Below, piece after piece: positions 45,392 to 58,900 of a stretch of 64,000 nt of DNA; the stretch's first letter is position 1; the number at the start of each line of letters is the position of its first letter. The stretch is taken from assembly GCF_964340395.1 (NCBI RefSeq), contig NC_135551.1:28490380-28554379 (forward strand). The letters are read 5' to 3'. Below the pieces are notes generated by a model. It worked only from the letters and a program-made list of their open reading frames with translations, ran no database searches and was not told the DNA's origin. The translations under genes were made by a program, and so were the position numbers. The stretch comes from Glandiceps talaboti. Taxonomy: Eukaryota > Hemichordata > Enteropneusta > Spengelidae.

Positions 45392-48152
45392 TTTGTCAAA
45401 AGGTTAGATCATGTAGACGACCCTTGATATTCCATTGTAATACTCAACGATGGCTATGATCATTTGGTAACCTTTACATAAATAAGACTGTATCGACTTC
45501 GTATATGGAATGCAACTTATAAAATATTAGTTCACCACATGCTACGTCCATCAGTCAGAAGGCTGACACACACCACTTCCATGTATATTTATATGCTTAC
45601 GAACTTATATTTTATTTTCATGTATGATCATTGACTTAAGTCCGTAAGTTACTAAAAAAACACACCCATACACTGATTCAGTAGATTTCATTAATTCAAG
45701 TTCTATTTCAGTTAGACATTAAACTTAGTCTACTTTATCGATTTATAAACAAAGTGGACAGAACTTCATATACTTAAACATTTTAGAAACTATAATTGTA
45801 GTTAAAACTGTGTTAGATATTGACACCGTGATTGATATTTTATGTTTTCGATAGAGCTGTTCTGAGGTCGTCGCATAAGGTCTTGTTGGAAAAACAGACT
45901 GTACTGATACTAACGATTTCATTAAAGTGAAGCCTTCAAATAACGAACTAAAATATTCAAATCATTTAACACTCTTTTTCTCCTAAATCTTTCTTAAATG
46001 TTATCATTCAATCCAAGTACTTGTGATGAGGTGGTAAAAGCACTACAAGGTTGTTATTTCACTTAGGTGAAAATATAACTGACACGCTAAAAGCCTCAGT
46101 AATTTCAAAGTTAGTATTAAGGTTAGATGAAACACTAATTAAAGACTTCCCATTGAGTTTCATAAATCCTTTCCTTACAGTTCAATTGTTTAAGTCATTG
46201 ACAAAATTATATACATTTTACGACTGCTTTATCTGTGGCAATCATGACGTAGAAGGCTATGTGAGCAAGAGTGAAGCTATCACTTCAATGCTTTGTCTTT
46301 TCCCTGCGATAAAGTACAGACTATTGCAAGTCAAACGACGTATTGGCACTCAATTGATCGAATGGTAGATACTATAGAAGCCAGTTACCCTGAAACATAA
46401 GGTCGTCTGGCACGACAAAATCCTACATTGTATCGTCTGACGTGACAAAAATGAAAGTACAAACATTGTACTTTTTTTCGTCTGCTGCTACAAAAAATGG
46501 AAGTGCAATTGTAACATGAAATGATCCAGATGATGAACTTTAGCAATGTTAGTAAGATATGTGTCGAGTCAGACGGTGTTCTGTTTCAGGGTATCTGGCT
46601 GTTATTGTATAAAAGTAACACACTTTGTAACGTTGTGGTCTTTTCTGTGGTTACACCCGTTGCATATTGCATGCAGCATGTTAAATTTACAATACACAAA
46701 CTACTCGAATACCATGTTCAATCATGTTTAATATCATGTTGAATCATGTTTAGCAGTTAGAAGTGCTGCCACTAGACTATATTTCTATATGATATGAAAA
46801 TGACATCATGACATAATTAATTGGTTACCAATAAATTCAAAACATATTAAAGGCTCAGTAGGGAACCTCCTAGTGTATATTTGATCGATACTTATGTCAC
46901 ACTTTATATGTTGACTCATATTTGCTACTAAATAAGTGTTTGTTTATTGTGTGTTAGCACTTGGCATTGTACAAGCCTACACTCAAAACTATTGACTAAT
47001 GCACACTTAAAATTACCTGTCAACTATACACCAAACACTCAAGCTAAACGAAAATTCATACAAGAAGATTCGCAATGATTGCAACCTCACAGCGTATCAA
47101 CATACACACAGTGACTGTCGATATAAAAACAATCTTTCATTTTCAAATGGAACATTGACAAATCTGACGATAAAAACATAGATATTCATCACGTAAGAAG
47201 TGGGCAAGGCGAGATTTGCTACTGCTATGAAGAGAACAATCTCGTCTGGTGTCATGCATAAACTATAATTTGTTGCACTGAAAGGGTATTGCACTTTTGC
47301 AAAATTCACCGCCTAGCTGTACTATGTTATCATTACAAACCCTACTCACCCGCGTGTAAGATACAAATCGTACCCTCCTCTCAATGCAAGTATGACAAGT
47401 AGCTCAGTCGACGTCACACTGGTCCAAAGAGGCGTCGTCGTATTGAATCATTAGCGATATACCATACCGGCTATGTAGTCCGTGCTGGATAGACAGATAG
47501 ACTTTTTTTCTGTACCTTGCAGCGTGCGGTTTTAATATTGGAATGCAATGACAGATGGGAAGAAAAATCAGGCCGTTATGAAAAAGCCCCGTTAGTGACT
47601 GGAGAAATCGCGGCGAAATAGAGTGTTGATGTAAGCCTCGGGACACACTCACTTTCATGAGGTAGATAGATTCCCAAGGATCTTTTGTGTGTCACTGACT
47701 TGAATTAGATGACCCCAATAATGTGATATGTTCGTCATGCAAGAGGAACTAGGCCTTCCATGGACTACTTACGGGGGTACACACTATAACTTAATATGCT
47801 GCAAATCTGTAATAGATACGAGAGTATTCTAAACAATTTATACACTACGGCATTGAATTCTAAACAATTTAGACAATGGTAAAGATAAATGTACATTTAA
47901 CATATAACAATTAAAATCAAAATCTGTCTGTTTGAATTATATATTGGTCCGTGTCTCATAAAACTGATAATCTAAAATATAGGTAAACACCTGAAAGTGG
48001 GGATTATAATGACGTAGGTATTTAAAGTTCAACATGAGACACATGGAGTCCCTATAAAATGAACCTATAGATGGTTCACTTCAAATTTTCAATTTCACAT
48101 GTCCTCTGTGATTCGAAAAACAATTATTATTTTATTGTTACAAAACGACTGT

Positions 48153-48154
<2 letters not shown>
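45392..48154. other. Gene-poor sequence
   Basis: The longest non-repetitive frame is 46051-46368 (+, 105 codons), without recognisable motifs or convincing splice context. A less AT-rich patch at about 47390-47660 carries an 84-codon minus-strand frame of unknown nature. I support no gene here. Confidence 0.4.
46403..46502. repeat. Three TCGTCTG-type repeats around a perfect 9-bp palindrome
   Basis: TCGTCTG(G/A/C)...ACAAAA occurs at 46403, 46433 and 46478. Between the last two, AAAGTACAA (46454-46462) and TTGTACTTT (46466-46474) form a hairpin with an ACA loop, followed by a T run. Confidence 0.6.
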
Positions 48155-48183
<29 letters not shown>

Positions 48184-48200
48184 ACAAAACAAAACAAAAC
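48155..48200. repeat. (AAAAC)n pentanucleotide repeat
   Basis: About nine AAAAC units. Confidence 0.95.
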
Positions 48201-48354
48201 AAGACTAATCATCAGTACGACCAGCAATGACACTATTCTGTGCAAATAAAAAACTTGTTTCAACTTGCTACGAATATTTGTCGATAAAGCCCTGTGAAAT
48301 GGACGTCAAATAAGTATAGATTTTCGAATATTGTACTTATCGACTCGACTACAA

Positions 48355-48513
<159 letters not shown>

Positions 48514-48597
48514 CACATTGACTTGCAACGCGTAACGAATTCAATGAATGTATACGAATCCAACTCCAATGCACGTACATATCTCGTGCGCACGCGC

Positions 48598-48677
48598 ACA
48601 TACACATGCTCACACACGCGCACATACATACATGCATGCATGCATGCATGCATGCATGCATGCATACATACATACAT

Positions 48678-48716
<39 letters not shown>

Positions 48717-48778
48717 CATACATACATACATACATACATACATACATACATACATACATACATACATACATACATACA
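48598..48778. repeat. (CATG)n-(CATA)n-(CA)n microsatellite
   Basis: CATG, CATA and CA blocks in a row. The Tyr-Ile-His-Thr frames derive from this. Confidence 0.97.
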
Positions 48779-49600
48779 GAGAAGGTAGTTCGAAAAAACA
48801 ACACAGGAATCTGCTAAAGTTTACTCCTTTAATAATTACCAACTCTGTATATTCCAAATCCTTTCAGACACAAGGATGGCAAAGTTTGTCTTCAGACAAT
48901 TGCAAAAGCCGCGAAGTTCTTGGCTTGCGTCTACTTCGTCAGCACAAGGTGATGTCATTTTTTTGTCTGCTGTAAAATGCGTACGCATGCGCACATGACG
49001 TCATCAATCATCAATCATGCCCGTACAGGCATTATCACGAAAATAATTGACAGCTAAACGTCATTTGCTTTGAACAGTCTGAAAATTCTATTCTATATTT
49101 ATATTAGTATGTTATTAAAGAAATACAGTCAAACGCCTTAGGGTTAAGTCATTTTCGGTACAGTCGAAATTTAACGCTCAAGTGGTTTCGTAAATGAAAC
49201 ATTCCACGCAGTGCCATCACTATCTTGATTACTGTAAAGATAAAAATAGTCTTTTATATGAAATATTGTCATCGCTTACATCATTCTTGATGAATAAGGT
49301 TCAAATCTGTTGATTAATGCATGTCGATTCATCAAGTACGTGCACAAAACAAGCAAGTCAATATTGAAAATTGGATACCATAAATACGTCTCAAAGGACA
49401 GATGTCAGTTCTATTACATCTATATAATCATTATCTATTTCAACCACTAAATATGACCCTACGGTCAGAATAAATATATTACACCAGACATGTTGCTTAA
49501 CGGCTTCATTTTTGTATGAAAAGGGTTATGTTTTCGTGCATATAAACTGATATAAATTAATATTTAGTATTTTGTAAGTAACACAAACACACACATATAT
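48779..49600. other. Gene-free sequence
   Basis: Nothing recognisable apart from a TCATCAATCATCAATCATG triplicate near 49000. Confidence 0.45.
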
Positions 49601-49765
49601 TTTGTTCATATACATATGTGTGTATGTGTCTGTGCCTGTCTATGTCTGCCTGTCTGTCTATCTGTACGTGTGTGCGTGCGTGCGTGCGTGTATGTATGTA
49701 TGTATGTATGTATGTATGTATGTATGTGTGTGTGTGTTTGTGTTTGTGTGTGTGTGTGCGTGCAT
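49601..49765. repeat. (GTGT/GTCT/GTAT)n microsatellite
   Basis: Mixed tetranucleotide and GT units, including a GTGC block. Confidence 0.93.
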
Positions 49766-49971
49766 GAGTGTTAAAGTTCTCAACAATTTGAATGATAAGT
49801 TTTGGAATTCATCTACAACTAATATAATTGAAAAGATGAAAGGCATCTTTTAATACCCCAAGCGTGTCAAAAAAAAAAGCTCTTATTGCGATGGATGGTA
49901 GGGGATACAGAAGTTATGTTCAAGAGTGATTTGGTGTATTCTGCCACCGTATAAAACAGCAGAATAAACCG

Positions 49972-50294
49972 AATCACTGTTCCTTCTTTATAAATGTGAT
50001 GTTTCTTTGCATTTACGTACTTATGTCAAGATTAAATATAAAGTTACAAAAAGCCGATAATCTCAACAAAAAGCAATTACTACTCGTGGTATCATGTCAA
50101 TACATGTATTGTTTCAGTCGAACGATTTGCGTCACAATGTCTGAAAATGTATTTTTCTTTCTCTCTCTCCAACTGAGCAGTGATAAGATGTACTATGCCG
50201 TGATGTGTGAACTCTGTGAAATTGTTCATTAGTATAAGTAGGTACAAATGGAACAATCTAGATTTATAGTATTGTTCTGGATGGACAACATCAG
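49972..50294 (+). repeat. Dispersed duplication, copy 1
   Basis: It shares CCTTCTTT(A/G)TAAATGT, CAAGATTAAATA, TCTCAACAAAAA, CTCTCCAACTGAGCAGTGAT, ACAAATGGAACAATCTAGA and TTCTGGATGGACA, in the same order and orientation, with 56348-56709. No conserved reading frame. Confidence 0.85.
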
Positions 50295-52693
50295 AGTCCT
50301 ATTGTTATGCAAATTTGCCGTTTACGCTGTAAAAATTTAGTTCTTCGATGTTTGCAAGAAAATAACTGGCATATTTCTGAATTAACTTGCCAAATCCTTT
50401 GAAATCTGACTGGACGGTACAATTACTTGTCTAGTAGAACTAATAGTTTCATTATTGCATCCTTTATTTTTTTAATCACTATCAATAGCGGTGACGTTCG
50501 CGTCCAGTTCGGAGGCAGCTGACACAATCTGTGTAACTGTAGCTAGCTGCAGACGCATGACGGGGTTGGCGAATCTTGCTTTTCCTGGTTGGATATCAGT
50601 TTAAAATGGCATACAGTAATGAATTTATTTTTAAAATGTTTCATAAAAGAGAATAATTATCCAGTGGAAACGTTTAAAATACTAGATACCTTTGATACAC
50701 TACTAAACATCAAGATCGATAATGTATACATACGGAAAGTAGCTTAAGTGTTGTTTACTTGTTTGCAGTGAAAATACCTAACTAATTTGCATAGTTATTT
50801 GATAGGTAAGCAACTAATTTGCATAGTCATTTGATACTTCAGACCTTGCGATGGTCAAGAAAAATAGTGAAATACTTTATATGAACCAACAAAAATTGTT
50901 CAAAAAGTGTGTAACAATCTGAAAGAAGCGTATGTGCTTAACAACAAATACATGTATTTGCTTATTTTCATCAGGGATTGATTTTGCTTTAGGATCTATT
51001 TTATCTCAATTTATCTTATTTGCATATTTCTTTATTGTTATATTTCTGAGTGTACATCAACGTACACAATGGTACATATGTAATAATATTATAATATTAC
51101 ATATTATTTAGTTACTCTGCCAATGGGGACTGTAGAACGTTGAGTGGGGTTATTATAATTCATGAAATCGTGAAAATGGTGTCATTTACAGAGATGTTTT
51201 CACTACTTGGCATTTTTGCGCGGGAAAGATCATTCACTTTTTCTTATACGTCGAGTTTGTAAACATATGACAACCAGGCTCACTGAGACCATCCAGTCTC
51301 ATTTACTATAATAATTGTAACCAGACACTATCAATGTTCTCTGTCATTTGTAACACAAATCTTTGTGTAAGATGTTATAGCATTGCGTTGCCTATTTGAA
51401 GCTCTATAGTCACTCTGGTTTGGTAGTACCTCAGTTTATGCTTATACCTCCGGATATTAGAAACAATGTTGTTTGTTGAACTTCATTTTTTATATTCAGA
51501 AAGTAGATAATAAGCCACATTTTAAGATCAGGGTGGCTACCCTTTCTTATGGAGAGGTCGAAGTGACAGGTTTCTGTAGATCTAATTAGAAGCACGCATG
51601 ACAGATGTATGTATCCAGCTAAGTTAAGTTGACCTCAAAGACTGTTCCAAACCTGGCTCACTCTTGTGAATAGCTCTATAAGGGCAGGATTTCTATCTTT
51701 TTCAACAAGTCAGGAAGAAGTATGTTATGCCTCTGTACTAACTTCTAGCTAAAGAGAGAGTAAAATGGGAGGACTACAAATGTGTTCCACGTTGAACATC
51801 TGAAATGCAACTCGGAGAACTTTAAGAATGAATAGTGGAGTAGAGAAAACGTTTGCAAACATCCAATCAATTCGATGCGGACATAATATGCTTTTTCAGT
51901 GACGTTATAACGGCCTTGAAATTAAACATTTGTTTAATTTCAGTTTATCACCTGTATACCTTTTGCTTTCAAACTACCTAACTAAAAGGTATAGGTCTAT
52001 CTATGTCATAACTTGAAGACATAGGCCTATCTATTGCCAAACATAAAAGTATAGATCTGTAGACCGCCTAACAGGTTAATAGATCTATCTATCGCCTAAA
52101 TAAAAAGTCAGTTTTATTAATGCTTATGAAACAAGTTTTTAACTTACATAGAAAAATTTAATAATGACAGGTAGGATTGTAGTAGTCAGACTATGCCATT
52201 TTCAATTGCGCTACAGAATCGTATAACATATTATTAATGTGATTTGTCTACAATTTCCTTCGAGTAAACATGAAAGACAAATATGCTTATAACATTGATT
52301 TCCTTCCTTGTTCTCGACAAACTCAGTATCATCAAATTAGATGAGGATTCGTGTCATATTATTATCTAGGGAATCCTGTTCGGTTTCAGTTTTCTACTTT
52401 TAGAACCACAAATCAATACAAGTTACAGAGTAAAGGGTTACATTACTCAAACTTTCCTATCTGAAATGAACACATGATTAATCATTATGTATTGAACAAT
52501 TATTCATTAGTCAAGAGAGTTTTAAGATTGATGTCTGTTTTCCTTTTAATTACTTTCTTTGTTATTTAAGTCAACAGTCGTACCTGCTGTCTCTACCAAC
52601 ATGTACAGTTTACACTTTCAAAGTTGACTAGGGTGCAATCTGAAAGGACGCCTTTTGAACATTATGTTCAGAGTTTATGTGTGTATATATTCA
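50295..52693. other. Gene-free sequence
   Basis: It contains a 32-bp-spaced duplication of CTAATTTGCATAGT (50782 and 50814), each with the octamer ATTTGCAT, and a degenerate ~40-bp repeat with TCTATCTAT at 51975-52095. No gene recognised. Confidence 0.45.
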
Positions 52694-52707
52694 AGTGTGT
52701 GTGTGTC

Positions 52708-52758
<51 letters not shown>

Positions 52759-52799
52759 GGCTGCCTGCCTGTCTGTATGTGTCTGTGTCTGTATGTCTA

Positions 52800-52839
<40 letters not shown>
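52694..52839. repeat. (GTCT)n-(GT)n microsatellite
   Basis: GTCT units followed by GT units. Confidence 0.96.
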
Positions 52840-52840
<1 letters not shown>

Positions 52841-55828
52841 CATGGTATGTTTTAAAGAAGTTAGTCATTACAGTTTTCATTTTACTCGTTTGTTAAATAT
52901 AATTATTGTCCTTGTATTTAAACCTAATGGACACTATTTATCGAATACTTTTAGGCAAATAACTCTTGTCAACCTGTTCTATTCAATTACTCTGAACAAA
53001 ATCACAGATATGCAAAACAAATTAAGCTTATAAGAACTGATTGATGAACATGAACACCAAAGAAGAGCTAATCGTTGGGAAATTTCACGTGCACACATGT
53101 TCTTGCTTTATGAGACCCCTGTCCGATAAATCAGGATTAGTAGATTATGTATATTAGTATATTATCACTAAAAGCCAACCAATCAATTCGTCAGAATATA
53201 TTACAATTATATTTATAGTATTACAATTCGTTTAGTTTCCTTAAAGAGTTGATATATGTATACCTTACGAAATCTAGACAAATGTTTCTCTAAGATGTAA
53301 GAACATATGTCACACTGAATAAGGAAGACACTTCAATTAACATTACTCAGACACGATATGAAATACTTAAACCTGGGGCTACGACTCCAGATATACATAC
53401 ATATGATAACAAAGGAAACAGTGGATAAAATGAGATACACAAAATAAGAAATATTCACCAGATTTAGAACGTTGCAAACAATAGGAACTAACACATCATA
53501 ATATACTTTCACTTCATCGTTTACAATTTTATAAAAGAAATAGCAAGTATGTTGACCGCGATCGGCCATGGACACCTTTCGCTAAAATGAGTTTGTCTTT
53601 ATTATAAATGTTAACAGAGCTATATTATCAACGTTCACTTGGTTAATTCACCCGATAGTTTTGAAATACCAAACTTCACACAGAGAAAATTGCTATCACC
53701 CTAAAGACGCTATGCATTTGAAAGCAGTAAACCGCAACCAAGCATGGAACACGTGTTTTTATTCTGTAACACACACGAACACTTCGTAATATAAATGTTA
53801 AATAGAAAGGAATTAGAACCATTTACATGCTAAGTAGACAAATGGGAATATTATTCATCAGTAGCTTTATCTTTCCACACCTGATTGAAAAATTACTAAC
53901 GGAGAATTGCATACAGCATCTCTAATGAATAAACGTGTGTCTCGAATCTGACATTTACATTATGTGTTATTGCGCGTAAAATATCTGAATAGTAAATGTA
54001 TGAACCTCAGGGTATTGCTTTGATTGTGAAAGAAATCTGAATCTCTTTCCCCAGGCTTTGCATTACTGCTCATTACTCCATAATTGCACATGAGGTCCCC
54101 TCATTTGACAGGAAATTACCGTGGAACAGGCACAAATAGATACATTATGGTATTAACACATTTGGGATTATTATGGTTGCAAAGTAATATGTCTGAACAA
54201 TAGATGAAAGTCGTAGGTCATTAGCACCGAAATCGATCCTATGAGATTGCCATATGATTTTCGCTCGCATTACAATTGTACATGATAATCATGATGCAAT
54301 TCAATACTGTAAAACTATTGCCCGCACGGGAATTAATCAAAAGCTATTATATCAAGATACATATAGCGTACGTTTTAAGTAGAATTCCTACAAAACGGTA
54401 ACAAAAGAATACCCAATGAGTAGTAGTAAACTCATAGCAGATTGCATGGAAAACGTATATGACATTGATGACCCTTGTAAGACTTGCATTTCCATCAGAC
54501 ATGTTAGTCACATTTCTTCACCTCATCTTCGTTTTTGCTATCGATATTGCTGAAAACACGTTGACGGCAAACTATGTTTGTTCACAAGTCGTAATATTAT
54601 TTGCCACAACTGTAGCATTCGCCATAATTAAATCAAGAATATCCTACGATAAGTTTTAAAGAGATATGTGCAAATTAGTTTTGTATGTAGGGTAGGGGTA
54701 AAGGGTATTACATAAGTCTTTATCAAATTCATTGAGCAAAGCTTAAAGATATTGGGAGTTTCTTGCTATGTTTATATCCCAGAATGCCTCGTTCCAGTGT
54801 ACAGCAGGCCTCCTCTAATTAACATTTGCCAATTTTACAACGCTATGTTAGAGAGTGATCACCCGATGCAGAATTGGTGAAAATCACTTCTCTGGGTCTC
54901 CTAAACGTAACAAAAAATTCAGCTTTAATAAAATCAGCCTCGCTATTGTTACCTTTTAATTAGATAATGTTCCCCAATACGTTTCTTCGTTCAACCAAGG
55001 AAATTACAAGTGGCCTTAGGTCACGAGTTTTTTCCTTTTCAATGAAGAGAAATGTCGGAAAATAATATAATTATACTGCTTAACATAGTTTATGAAAAAT
55101 AATGGACATTTTGTCTCGCATTTCGAGCATCACAGACCAATTCAAGTGACGTAGACAAGTGTTGTCGTGATGTAGAACGACCGGTATATAATTCATAAGT
55201 TTATGTTCAGTTGAAAGACAATAACTTGACTTGTGCATATGGTATAGTAGAAAATTGCATAGCTTTATTGCAAAATCGTCTATTTGTGAAATTATATAAA
55301 CAGAAATAATCAATGGTTATAATCTCCTCACATTACACTACTCACCAAAAAGATCAAGGTAGCCCTGAACTATGACTGTACCACTCACAATATTGTACTT
55401 ACCGGTAGATAAACTACCCTAGGTCATATAATCATTTGCAAACAATTCAGTTCCATACTATTCATCTCACTGAAAACAAAGAACAATCTAGAGAATGGAT
55501 TGATGAAGAAGAAGGAAGATATACTAGTATGTCTCTTTCTGTGAAGAAGAAAAATGAAACAATACGATGTAACAAATTGTTATTAATTTCTGAATAAAAC
55601 ATTGTTTATAGTTGAATACTTTAGAATTAATTAATTATAAATAACTTAGTTAACATCTGCAATAAAGGAGTAAAATTACAAGCTACAAATGTTTGTGTAC
55701 TTATTTATTTGCAGATGATTATAAAGATCTCAATATAATTGTCAGTATTGACTGGATATGATGGTAAACCGTCTTCCTTTACGCTTACATAACCCTTTGA
55801 TTAAACCTCTGGCAGTCTTTGGATATGT
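52840..55828. other. Gene-poor sequence
   Basis: Apart from the small frame at 53333-53569 (-), I see no feature worth a call. Confidence 0.4.
53333..53569 (-). CDS. Candidate small membrane ORF, 78 codons, weak
   Basis: It starts MADRGQHTCYFFYKI at CCATGGCC, a good eukaryotic start context. It has one long hydrophobic segment (LVNISYFVYLILSTVSFVII) followed by a basic, aromatic end (WSRSPRFKYF). This is the layout of a single-pass membrane microprotein. No homologue is recognised and no promoter or poly(A) signal stands out, so it may be chance. Confidence 0.2.
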   Translation of the reverse strand: MADRGQHTCYFFYKIVNDEVKVYYDVLVPIVCNVLNLVNISYFVYLILSTVSFVIICMYIWSRSPRFKYFISCLSNVN

Positions 55829-55990
55829 TTGTATTTGTATTTGTATTTGTATTTGTATTTGCATTTGCATTTGCATTTGCATTTGCATTTGTATTGGCAT
55901 TTGCATTTGCATTTGCATTTGTATTTGTATTTGCATTTGCATTTGCATTTGCATTTGCATTTGTATTTGTATTTGTATTTGTATTTGTAT
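55829..55990. repeat. (ATTTGT/ATTTGC)n hexanucleotide minisatellite
   Basis: About 27 hexamers in two states, GTATTT and GCATTT, arranged in runs of each type. All six frames are stop-poor because of the 6-bp unit; not coding. Confidence 0.96.
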
Positions 55991-58900
55991 ATATGGTGTC
56001 TGTGTGTTTGTGCATGCGTGATTATTTCCTCGCATTCAGATAAATACTCAATAGTGGTCTTCATAAACAAGTTAGTATTAATATACATTTTCGAAGATTC
56101 CTTGTGAATTTCAAACAAATTTAAATTTTCTGAAATGAGACCTTAGGTTTTACATTTTAGGTATCATATGGGCGCAAAATTGTTTCCAAGAAATAGCTTG
56201 CAAAGTGGTATATTTCCATTCTCATATAGATTGGCATGCAATCGCAAATCATGCGGATTGAACCATGCCGTTTAATATAACATTAGGGTCGTTTAATATA
56301 GCGGATATGGTCTTTCATCATTGTAACCGATCGTGCTGGCTCTTCTGTTCACTGTCCCTTCTTTGTAAATGTAATGTATCTTTACATTGCGTAGTAATCT
56401 CAAGATTAAATACAAAGTTACAAAACGCAGGGGTGGACATTGATATCTGAAATGTTCTCGGATAACTGATGTCTTTAAAGTGTTTTAATTTTGATGGCAT
56501 TTAATGATCTCAACAAAAAAGCAATTACTACTAATAGTGTATCATTTCATGTATCTGAAATTTGTATTTCTTTCCCTCTCCAACTGAGCAGTGATAAGTT
56601 GAATGTGCCGTGACGCGTGAAACTCACTGATGTTCAATTGATCATTAGTAGGTAGGCACAAATGGAACAATCTAGACTTTATTGTATGGTTCTGGATGGA
56701 CAGCATCAGTTTAAAAAATCTTGCCAAATTAATGTATACTGTTTTGAATTATGCAGGAAGTTTGTTCACTATTTCAGGAAAGTTCTTATGCACATGAATT
56801 ACCATTCCTTCATAATACAACTTTTACTGAGACTATTTCTCAGTATTTGTATTGTCGTACGATATGGACTACAACCCATTGTCAATTCTTGTCAAATTTA
56901 TACCTTTACTCGATTTTAACGGAAATGAAACTTTACTCTCCTTATGCCATCTTTCTATTCATCCTTCTAAAATAATTCATGTCTATAAGTAGAAAGAACA
57001 ACAATTTGATCAAGACGGTTGGTAACTTTCGCCGCATATGTGATGGGCACACATCTAGATAGACAACTACCTCTGGAACAAATGAACTGTTCAGACATTT
57101 AACAGTGAACAAAAAAAAAGTTATTTAAAATTGATGAAATTGTACATTCAAGAGGAAATCATGATTAAATTACAGGAACTACACTCAAGTGACGTGATGA
57201 AGTTCCGTCTTTTTGTGTCCATACAGAAGCATTTTCACTTCATTGCTGATGACTTAGAAGAAACATCATTAGGTTGCGTATCTCAAGGGACTTGGTAAAC
57301 GCGATAAACAATCAACGGCAGACGTGAAATCTTGAGAACATAGAATTGAATGGTATATAAAAGTTTTCTCTCCGAGTGTGTTAGCTGACAATATGAAGTG
57401 CCGACATTTGAAACCCAAGGATTGCTGTCTTGAACGTCAATCTATAAAATAGTGCTTAACTGTAACTTCAGTGGACAAGGTTACACATCAAGCACGCGAA
57501 AAATGACTCTTTTATCATATTTTACTTTGCACTGTTATCATGTTTGATGGAAAGAGCTTCTCCACAATTGGTTTTTGAAGGAACGTGATAATTGTTTTAT
57601 TTTGTATGCATAGAATCTGATGCGATGATTTCTGAAGGAAGTTCAGATATGATATTGCGTCATTTTGTAAATTTCACTTTTAACTATACAGAGAAAGAGT
57701 GTTTTACATGTTACATTGGAAATAACTTTGTATTGTATGTCATCTGTGTTTTGTCATTTCTACAAAAGACTTACAGACAATTCTTGGTTTCAAGACAAAG
57801 CTACAGGAGGATTCCAGACACTGTGGGTACATTTTCCTAACTAGAGTTCTTTCAGAAGGTAGTATTAATAACCTCGGTTTGTATTTATGTTCACGCACTA
57901 GGTAAATCATCCTTTAGGCACAATTTACTTTAAGGTACATAATTCGTATATGATACAATGACGAAAGTCGTGAGAATGTAAACTCTGTTCGCCGGAAAGT
58001 GACCATAGGAATCCCATTACGTAATGTTACGTTCCTAATGAGAGCACTATATGATATGTACAATCCCTCGCAAAGACTACCTTCTGAGTTATGTCGACTT
58101 GTTGGAATTGGTTTGCATGGAAAAGGTATCATAACTTGTGTCGACGATACTTACAAATGGTGATCCAGACACTGTTAAGGTGTTGGAAAGTAACAAAATT
58201 CACTCAACACTAGCAGTTTTAAACATTCAATTTGTATAAACAGTGTTTGTTGATGAGATTTAGGTTTTTTCTGTACAATGTTCACACAGTGTAACTTTTA
58301 TTCAAGTTAAGGAAGAAATGGCAAAGGTTTAGTTTAAACATGCCTACATTTACCAAAAAACATGGATGAGATGGGGCATTGATTTTTGAAGGACGTGGAA
58401 TTCAAAATCCTCTTTAGGAAAGGATGTATTTATGGAATCAATCTGACGGTAATTTCCGATTTGATTACTGAGAAAATAATAGACTGCGATTAACTTTCAT
58501 GATGTTAAACTCAAGAGGTTGCATTTGTCAATGGAAAGGATTAAGTTTTCTGTTTTCTTATTTTTAGCAGACAGAAACATCCGCTGTGGTGACCTCACTG
58601 CTTAACTTGCAACAAATAAGAGTACTTGAGAAGTCCAGGATTAAAGTAGTAAAAGTTCTATGTCTTATAAGTAGTAAAAGTTCTATGTCTTAAGGGGTGG
58701 GGGTAACCAACACTGTTGCATTAGAGATTATACAGAAATATTGAACTCTCATTCTATTATTTTACAGGATAAGTTAGCGAAGGCTTTACTAAACGTCTGG
58801 TTTGTTTATAATTTAACGTTTTAGCCGACAGGCCTTTCAGTAGCGGTTGTTATATTTCATGCTCATCATGTGGCTAATCTGCGTCATCAGTATAAAGATT

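Noticed and set aside
46051-46368. 105-codon plus-strand frame as a gene
   Set aside because: No recognised family, AT-driven composition, and no convincing promoter, poly(A) or splice partners.
47097-47658. Two neighbouring minus-strand frames (84 and 70 codons) as exons of a gene
   Set aside because: Some splice-like sites exist (GTGAGT near 47350, TTTCAG near 47281), but joined reading gives no recognisable protein and an upstream acceptor is missing.
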